Below, one piece after another: positions 6,785 through 11,409 of a DNA stretch of 11,409 nucleotides; within the stretch, counting starts at the first letter, position 1, and each line of letters opens with the position of its first letter. The DNA lies in assembly GCA_002411175.1 (NCBI GenBank), contig DHRN01000028.1, positions 1-11,409 on the forward strand. The letters run 5' to 3'. The notes below the pieces were generated by a model, which saw nothing but the letters and a program-made list of their open reading frames with translations, was not told the DNA's origin and ran no database searches. The DNA is from Anaerolineaceae bacterium UBA5311. GTDB taxonomy: Bacteria; Chloroflexota; Anaerolineae; Anaerolineales; Anaerolineaceae. Position numbers and translations under genes: made by a program.

Positions 6785-8062
6785 TCACTCTTTCTCGTAA
6801 GGTTCGCCCTCTGCTGCCGGAGCCTGCCCCTTGCCGATGAAGCCAGCTAATACAATCATCGTGATTAGGTAAGGCGCCATTGCCATGAACTGGGGCGGAA
6901 TTACACTTCTCAACAATGAAAGCTTGGATCCGATCGAATCCGCGAAGCCAAACAGCAAACCAGCTCCCAGCGAGCCGAGCGGCATCCAGTTGCCAAAGAT
7001 CATCGCCGCCAGCCCAATAAAGCCTTTGCCAGCGGTCATCCCCTCGTCAAATCTGCCCACTGAACCAAGCGTGAAGAACGCACCGCCAATCCCAGCCACC
7101 ACACCACTGAGGATCACGCCGATATACCGGGTTTTGATTACATCGATCCCCAGCGTATCCGCAGCTTTGGGGTGCTCACCGACACTGCGGAAGCGCAAAC
7201 CCCAGCGTGTCTGGAAGAGGGCTACTTGTAAAACAATCAGGATGATAAACATCAAATATACGAAAATATTCTGATTGAACAGGATCGGACCAATCAGCGG
7301 TATGTCTGCAAGCAAGGGCAGCGGCACGCGCGGGAACATGGTCGGTTGATTCAAATGAGGAATCATCTGCAGGAACTTTTGCGAGATAAACCCGGTCATG
7401 CCGGCAGAAAAGATATTAATCACCGTACCCGAGATGGTCTGGTTAACCTTAAATTTGATCGATAACACACCCAAAATCAATGCGAGCAAGACGGAAGACG
7501 CGATCCCACCGAGCAAACCCACCCAAATATTTTTACTCAGGCTGCCAGCAATTGTTGCGGTCATCGATGCCATTAACATCATCCCCTCAATTGAGATATT
7601 GACGATGCCACAGCGTTCAGCCAAAATGCCTGAAAAAGCGCCGAGCGTGATTGGTACTGCCAAAAGCACCGCGCTGGAAAGCATCCCGGCAAGATTAACA
7701 GATGTGCCAGCTGCCTGCCAGACTAAAAAAGCCAGCATAAGGAAAAGCCCTGCAATCCCAACCATCAGGTTGGTCTGCTTGCCAAAACCTTTGACCAGTT
7801 GAAATATTCCGATTGCCAGCACAATCCCAGCCAGGCTAAACAAGGTTAGTTGAGAAGGCATGACGATATCGGGCATGGTTCCCTGGTTGATCCCACCTGG
7901 GGTCATCACAAAACGGGTGGTCAGTTCACCAGAAACGTTCAATGCGAAGACCACGAAAATTAACAAGGCAATCAGAACTTCGCTTATCCCTATCGCCAGC
8001 TTTCGTGTTGGTGAGACATCATGAATTACTTTGTGTTCAATGGTATTTGTGGATGTTGTCAT
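6785..8062 (-). CDS. BMP-family ABC transporter permease (NupQ/YufQ-like)
   Basis: This 425-aa membrane protein of the BPD_transp_2 permease family is probably one half of a nucleoside importer channel. Diagnostic stretches are AERCGIVNISIEGMMLM (148-164), NQTISGTVINI (207-217) and the coupling loop GLRFRSVGEHPKAADTLGI (288-306). Further stretches are SGVVAGIGGAFFTLG (319-333) and GKGFIGLAAMIFGNWMP (345-361). Compared with the roughly 320-aa NupQ of Bacillus (from memory), it has about 100 extra N-terminal residues with three likely membrane segments (about 24-42, 73-92, 99-117). The start is the ATG at 8062 rather than an upstream TTG: GGAGGT lies five nt before it, and it overlaps the previous stop as ATGA, a classic coupling arrangement. 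It is the last gene of the ATPase-permease-permease operon; a 188-bp gap follows. Confidence 0.93.
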   Translation of the reverse strand: MTTSTNTIEHKVIHDVSPTRKLAIGISEVLIALLIFVVFALNVSGELTTRFVMTPGGINQGTMPDIVMPSQLTLFSLAGIVLAIGIFQLVKGFGKQTNLMVGIAGLFLMLAFLVWQAAGTSVNLAGMLSSAVLLAVPITLGAFSGILAERCGIVNISIEGMMLMASMTATIAGSLSKNIWVGLLGGIASSVLLALILGVLSIKFKVNQTISGTVINIFSAGMTGFISQKFLQMIPHLNQPTMFPRVPLPLLADIPLIGPILFNQNIFVYLMFIILIVLQVALFQTRWGLRFRSVGEHPKAADTLGIDVIKTRYIGVILSGVVAGIGGAFFTLGSVGRFDEGMTAGKGFIGLAAMIFGNWMPLGSLGAGLLFGFADSIGSKLSLLRSVIPPQFMAMAPYLITMIVLAGFIGKGQAPAAEGEPYEKE

Positions 8063-9333
8063 GATTGACCTCCCCAACCGCTGAGGAAGACTTGTTGTTC
8101 CTCGTGCTTTGGTTTCCGAAGACGGTAAATTGTACGAATAATTGCTGGCGCAGCCACGAACATCAGAATAATTGCCTGAATGACATCTACAATATCAATC
8201 GGGATCGCTGAGACAACCATCATACGGGTTGCCCCGTTGCGCAGCGTGCCGAATAACAAAGAAGAGAGAATCACACCTGCCGGATGGTTATTACCGATCA
8301 GTGCCAGGGCGATGCTGTCAAAACCGTAGCCGGATGAAAGCCCAAGTGCCATACTGTGGTTGACCGCCAATATCTGCACTGCACCAGCCATCCCAGCCAG
8401 GGCGCCTGAAAGGGTCATGCCGATCATAATCGACTTGCTGGTATTCAGACCGGCATAACGGGCAGCCCGTGGGTTTGTGCCAACCGTTCGCAGATTGAGA
8501 CCCCATGTGGTCTTAAACAACAGCCACCATACCAGCCATGCTGCTATCAGAGCTATAAAAAAGCCTGCATGGAAGCGGATCGGGCTGGGGAAGAACTGCG
8601 GGATTTTGGCGGGGTCCTGGATGATTGGGCTGAGCGGCAAACCGCCTGAGCCTGGTCGCGTCATCGGTCCTGAGAGCAGCCATTCCGTAAATCGGAAGGC
8701 TATCCAGTTCATCATGATCGTGTTGATCACTTCATGCCCCCCGGTTTTGGCTTTGAGAAACCCTGGAATAAACGCCCAAAAAGCGCCTCCAGCCGCACCC
8801 GCCAGGAATGCCAGCGGCATGTGAATGTATGCGGGCAATCCGGTGATGGAATAGCCAACATAGGTGGCAGCTGCCGCGCCTATGAAGAGCTGACCTTCAA
8901 CGCCAATATTGAACAAACCTGAGCGAAAACCCACCGCTACAGCCAGACCGGCAAAAATGTAGGGAGTCGCCTGCACCAGGCTTTCAAGGATGGGATTAAA
9001 AGCGCGGCGTATCGCCGTGGCATCCCCGCTTCCGAGTGCCTGGACAATCCGGGATGGGTCGCCCAAAGAGCCGGTTATCAATGCGCCATAAGCAGTGAAT
9101 ATTTCCTTAACTGCCTGCGAGATACCCGTTCCAAAGGATTCTCCAAATGCAGCCCAAACCGTTTGATTGGTGACTGCGATAAGGAGGGCACCGATAATCA
9201 AGCCAGTCAGAATTGCCAGCAAAGGAATTAGAGCTTTGCTCCAGAAGGAAGACTTCCGCTTTTCTTCAGCCGGCTCTTCCCCATTGACCTCGTTGATGAA
9301 AATTTGTCCAGGGTCTTTTTTTTCTTTAAACAT
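8059..9333 (-). CDS. BMP-family ABC transporter permease (NupP/YufP-like)
   Basis: This 424-aa permease is the partner of the following one. It has a hydrophilic, charged N-terminus (1-32) and a first membrane helix at about 33-56. Family blocks include TPYIFAGLAVAVGFRSGLFN (123-142), continuing as IGVEGQLFIGA (143-153). Then come the HEVINTIMMNWIAF motif (200-213), the cytosolic loop GLNLRTVGTNPRAARYAGLN (278-297), SGALAGMAGAVQ (309-320) and GYGFDSIALALIGNNHPAG (335-353). Proteins of this type import nucleosides or related compounds with a BmpA-like lipoprotein; substrate here is inferred. The ATG at 9333 is chosen because the additional 41 residues possible upstream lie in the end of the ATPase gene and look non-native. 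The start is 10 nt past the ATPase stop, with only a weak AGAGAG as ribosome site, and its stop overlaps the next start (ATGA). Confidence 0.94.
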   Translation of the reverse strand: MFKEKKDPGQIFINEVNGEEPAEEKRKSSFWSKALIPLLAILTGLIIGALLIAVTNQTVWAAFGESFGTGISQAVKEIFTAYGALITGSLGDPSRIVQALGSGDATAIRRAFNPILESLVQATPYIFAGLAVAVGFRSGLFNIGVEGQLFIGAAAATYVGYSITGLPAYIHMPLAFLAGAAGGAFWAFIPGFLKAKTGGHEVINTIMMNWIAFRFTEWLLSGPMTRPGSGGLPLSPIIQDPAKIPQFFPSPIRFHAGFFIALIAAWLVWWLLFKTTWGLNLRTVGTNPRAARYAGLNTSKSIMIGMTLSGALAGMAGAVQILAVNHSMALGLSSGYGFDSIALALIGNNHPAGVILSSLLFGTLRNGATRMMVVSAIPIDIVDVIQAIILMFVAAPAIIRTIYRLRKPKHEEQQVFLSGWGGQS

Positions 9334-9343
9334 AAATATCTCT

Positions 9344-10903
9344 CTAAAATGTGGCTTCAACCACAGTAGATTCCCCGATTGGCACCGGACCTTCGGGGAC
9401 AACGCCCGCCATAAGCAGCCCGATATATTCTTTGCTAATCCCCTGGTTGGGGACAATGGCTAAGATTTGCCCTCGGTACATGACAGCGATACGATCAGAA
9501 AGTTCCATGATTTCATCAAGTTCGGGCGAAACCAGCAGCACGCCGGCGCCCTCATCGCGTTTTTTCACGATCTGATTGTGGATGTATTCGATCGAACCGA
9601 CATCCAGACCACGGGTAGGTTGCGAGGCTACCAGGAACTTGATCGGTCGCGAAAGCTCCCGCGCGATGATAACTTTTTGCTGATTACCGCCTGAAAGAGT
9701 GCCCACCGAAGTCATCGCGCTTGGTGTACGGATATCAAAGTCTTCAATCAGTTTTTCAGCATTTCTCATAATCACCGGATATTGCAATAAAACCCCTTTG
9801 GAAAAAGGTTCCTGGTAATAGGTGCACAAAACCAGGTTTTCAGCTACCGTAAAGGGCAGCACCAGACCATCCTGCTGCCGGTCTTCAGGGATATGAGCTG
9901 TCCCCAGCTCTGTAATTTGGCGGGGAGAAAACCTGGTTGTATCCTGTCCTAAAATCGTCACCATGCCCGATGTATTTCTGAGCAATCCGGTGATGGCGTA
10001 AACCAGCTCTGTTTGTCCGTTCCCCTGCACACCGGCAACTCCGACAATTTCGCCCGCGTGAACATCCAGTGAGACCCCCTGCAGGCAGATTTCATCACGT
10101 TTATCCACGACGACCAGGTCTTCGATCGAGCAAACCACTTCTCCGGGTTTACTAACGCTTTTTTCGACCTCGAGCTCAACCTCGCGACCCACCATCATGG
10201 CTGCCAGGGAGGACTTATCCGCTTCCTGAGGGGTGGTCTCGCCTACCATAGCCCCGCGCCGGATCACCATGATCCGATCCGAGATTTCCAGTACTTCCCG
10301 CAATTTGTGGGTGATGAAAATGATTGATTTCCCTTGTTCAACCAGCAAGCGCATGATTTTAAACAGCTCATCCGCTTCTTGTGGAGTAAGCACAGCCGTC
10401 GGTTCATCAAAAATCAGGATTTCAGCATCACGATAAAGCAGTTTAATGATCTCAACGCGCTGCTGAACACCCACGGGGATATCCTTCACATAGAAATTCG
10501 GGTTGACTTGCAGGTTGAAACGGTCAGATATTTCTGTGATGCGTTGGGCAGCTTTATCGCGGTCCAGAAAGCCGGGACCCTTGATAGATTCATTGCCAAG
10601 CATGACGTTTTCGGTTACGGTAAAAACCGGAATGAGCATGAAATGTTGGTGTACCATTCCAACTCCCTGCTCAATTGCATCGATGGGCGAGTTGATCACG
10701 ACTTTCTCACCGTTAATCAGAATTTCTCCCTCATCCGGCTTATACAGACCGTAAAGAATGTTCATCAGGGTGGATTTACCGGCACCGTTTTCTCCAAGCA
10801 GCGCCAAAATTTCGCCTTTGTTGAGGGTCAGGTCAATGTGATCGTTGGCTAATACCCCCGGGAATCGCTTTGTGATCCCTTTCAATTCAAGAATTGGAGC
10901 CAT
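9344..10903 (-). CDS. BMP-family ABC transporter ATPase, double NBD (NupO/YufO-like)
   Basis: This 519-aa ATPase has two tandem nucleotide-binding domains and drives the two permeases encoded after it. NBD1 has Walker A GENGAGKST (37-45), the Q-loop in GMVHQHFML (82-90), a signature of the VGVQQRVEI form (144-152), Walker B ILIFDEP (162-168) and switch His199. NBD2 has Walker A-like GVQGNGQTE (291-299, no Lys) and a canonical LSGGNQQK (403-410). Its Walker B is FLVASQPTRGLD (423-434), with Gln in the usual Glu place, and the switch position reads VSPELDE, lacking His. These NBD2 substitutions are usual in this family, so they are not damage. The ATG at 10903 is preferred because similarity starts at MAPILELKG; a 19-residue-longer frame looks spurious. 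AAGGGA is about 11 nt upstream, a weak site. The gene normally lies beside a BmpA-type binding lipoprotein, which is absent within 500 bp upstream. Confidence 0.95.
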   Translation of the reverse strand: MAPILELKGITKRFPGVLANDHIDLTLNKGEILALLGENGAGKSTLMNILYGLYKPDEGEILINGEKVVINSPIDAIEQGVGMVHQHFMLIPVFTVTENVMLGNESIKGPGFLDRDKAAQRITEISDRFNLQVNPNFYVKDIPVGVQQRVEIIKLLYRDAEILIFDEPTAVLTPQEADELFKIMRLLVEQGKSIIFITHKLREVLEISDRIMVIRRGAMVGETTPQEADKSSLAAMMVGREVELEVEKSVSKPGEVVCSIEDLVVVDKRDEICLQGVSLDVHAGEIVGVAGVQGNGQTELVYAITGLLRNTSGMVTILGQDTTRFSPRQITELGTAHIPEDRQQDGLVLPFTVAENLVLCTYYQEPFSKGVLLQYPVIMRNAEKLIEDFDIRTPSAMTSVGTLSGGNQQKVIIARELSRPIKFLVASQPTRGLDVGSIEYIHNQIVKKRDEGAGVLLVSPELDEIMELSDRIAVMYRGQILAIVPNQGISKEYIGLLMAGVVPEGPVPIGESTVVEATF

Positions 10904-10984
10904 ATTTTTTATCGTTCCCTTGCAAATAATTTTACTTATCTTACCACGCAATACCTCCAAATCCTTGTGAAAATATTAGGTCAA

Positions 10985-11032
10985 TGCGCGCATCGTGCCA
11001 GTCTTGCGAAACCGACAGGCACTCCCGGCGCA
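10985..11032. other. Symmetric stem-loop in the importer operon leader
   Basis: Two nested stems are visible. The outer is TGCGC (10985-10989) with GCGCA (11028-11032). A 5x5 internal loop follows, then GTGCC (10995-10999) with GGCAC (11018-11022), an A-A mismatch, GTC (11001-11003) with GAC (11014-11016), and a 10-nt loop. It lies about 80-130 bp upstream of the ATPase start, in either the leader or the promoter region. No T-run follows on the minus strand, so it is not an intrinsic terminator. I cannot match it to a known riboswitch. Confidence 0.4.
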
Positions 11033-11163
11033 GGTTTGGTTTAGCCATTTTTTCTCAAGACCCGTCAGCAATCCTAAATATGACCGCAAAAGGTTGTGAA
11101 GCCACCAAAATGCAAAATGCAGGCTAATCGCATTCCGAAACGGCAGCGGTGGGTTCGGGACGT

Positions 11164-11197
11164 GAACAGGGAACTGGGAACAGGGAGCAGGAACTGG
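11164..11197. repeat. Heptad tandem repeat (GAACAGG/GAACTGG)
   Basis: Consecutive units read GAACAGG, GAACTGG, GAACAGG, GAGCAG and GAACTGG: five units of 7 bp, one of them shortened to 6 bp. Phase variation or replication slippage is possible. The tract sits between a gene-free stretch and the long direct repeats and is outside any supported coding frame. Confidence 0.75.
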
Positions 11198-11221
11198 TTT
11201 TTGTCATCCTGAGCCTCTTTT

Positions 11222-11304
11222 GCGAAGCCATCTTTTCGTAGGGCGAGACTGAGGGGGTTGTGACATTGGTGTGACGGATATGTTGCTCCCCCTCAATCCG
11301 CCAT
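11222..11304. repeat. Long direct repeat, copy 1 (83 bp)
   Basis: This copy begins GCGAAGCCAT and ends CAATCCGCCAT. It matches 11327-11409 base for base except one substitution (GACGGATAT here, GACGAATAT there). Inside, TGAGGGGG (11250-11257) and CCCCCTCA (11288-11295) are exact inverted arms around a 30-bp loop that contains two TGTGAC motifs. It is preceded by TGTCATCCTGAGCC, a type of sequence I associate with dispersed intergenic repeats. Confidence 0.9.
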
Positions 11305-11326
11305 ACACTTACCCCGTCCCGTTCCA

Positions 11327-11409
11327 GCGAAGCCATCTTTTCGTAGGGCGAGACTGAGGGGGTTGTGACATTGGTGTGACGAATATGTTGCTCCCCCTCA
11401 ATCCGCCAT
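11327..11409. repeat. Long direct repeat, copy 2 (83 bp, reaches window edge)
   Basis: This is the second copy, 105 bp after the first and separated from it by a 22-bp spacer (11305-11326). The window ends exactly at the last matching base, so the array may continue. The 105-bp period is a multiple of three, so a minus-strand reading frame stays open across both copies and the spacer. Confidence 0.9.

Larger units (their letters stand above)
10904..11409. other. Non-coding repeat-bearing region upstream of the importer operon
   Basis: No gene is convincing in these 506 bp. The part next to the ATPase gene (10904-10984) is the A/T-rich leader. It includes TGGTAAGAT on the minus strand near 10940, which could be an extended -10, though no good -35 was found. 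A symmetric hairpin lies at 10985-11032, a heptad tandem tract at 11164-11197, and two long direct repeats at 11222-11409. A minus-strand open frame through the repeats has no recognisable domain and arises from the repeat itself. Confidence 0.7.

Noticed and set aside
8063..8077. Longer N-terminus for the NupQ-like permease from an upstream TTG
   Set aside because: A near-consensus GGAGGT at the right distance and an ATGA overlap favour the ATG at 8062.
9344..10060. Apparent loss of Walker A Lys, Walker B Glu and switch His in the second nucleotide-binding domain
   Set aside because: The GVQGNGQ and ASQPTRGLD forms are normal for this double-NBD sugar/nucleoside ABC family, so this is not evidence of a pseudogene.
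10334..10852. Plus-strand open frame opposite the BMP-type ATPase
   Set aside because: It is fully antisense to the first nucleotide-binding domain, which has all expected motifs.
11124..11336. Possible small protein gene of 70 residues on the minus strand
   Set aside because: The frame consists largely of the repeat unit and its spacer, has no convincing ribosome site, and the downstream half is the heptad tract; it is treated as a by-product of the repeats.
11222..11409. Possible CRISPR array
   Set aside because: The repeats are 83 bp, the only spacer is 22 bp, and there are just two copies; CRISPR repeats are about 23-50 bp with spacers of similar length, and no cas gene is present.

Overview
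The window most resembles the chromosome of a member of the Chloroflexota, probably class Anaerolineae. The main reason is the pair of lipoproteins with Ser/Thr/Pro-rich linkers and NBR1-type 'FW' (four-tryptophan) Ig-like domains, a combination I associate with that phylum. This is an inference from protein style; there is no rRNA or marker gene here. All nine convincing genes lie on the minus strand, so the region is transcribed from high to low coordinates. I see no tRNA, rRNA, transposase, integrase, phage gene or CRISPR array.

In order of transcription: (i) 11409-10904 is a non-coding, repeat-bearing stretch. It holds two 83-bp near-identical direct repeats with a 105-bp period, a ~7-bp GAACAGG/GAACTGG tandem tract, and a symmetric hairpin in the leader of the first operon. 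(ii) 10903-6785 encodes a BMP-family (NupOPQ/YufOPQ-like) ABC importer, presumably for nucleosides: a double-NBD ATPase and two permeases, tightly spaced. The substrate-binding lipoprotein that normally accompanies them is not in the window. (iii) 6784-6597 is an A/T-rich gap with a 10-bp-arm inverted repeat just upstream of a possible extended -10 promoter. (iv) 6596-3253 encodes a NatA-type ATPase and two ABC-2 (NatB-like) permeases, joined by overlapping stop/start codons. This is probably one heterodimeric export complex of unknown substrate. (v) 3252-3072 is a gap with a perfect GC-rich hairpin and an 18-bp sequence that recurs, inverted, in the repeat region at the far end of the window. 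(vi) 3071-1923 and 1843-1193 encode two secreted FW-domain lipoproteins. The larger also carries a C-terminal beta-rich domain that I believe recurs in Chloroflexota. A good sigma70-type promoter lies between them. (vii) 1185-142 encodes QueG, the last enzyme of queuosine synthesis, starting 7 nt after the second lipoprotein stops.

The two ABC operons and QueG are recognisable by motif. The lipoproteins are recognisable by domain only, and their ligands are unknown. The least explained material is the tandem repeat region at 11164-11409, its inverted echo at 3148-3165, the inverted repeat at 6661-6693, and the FW lipoprotein pair beside queG.
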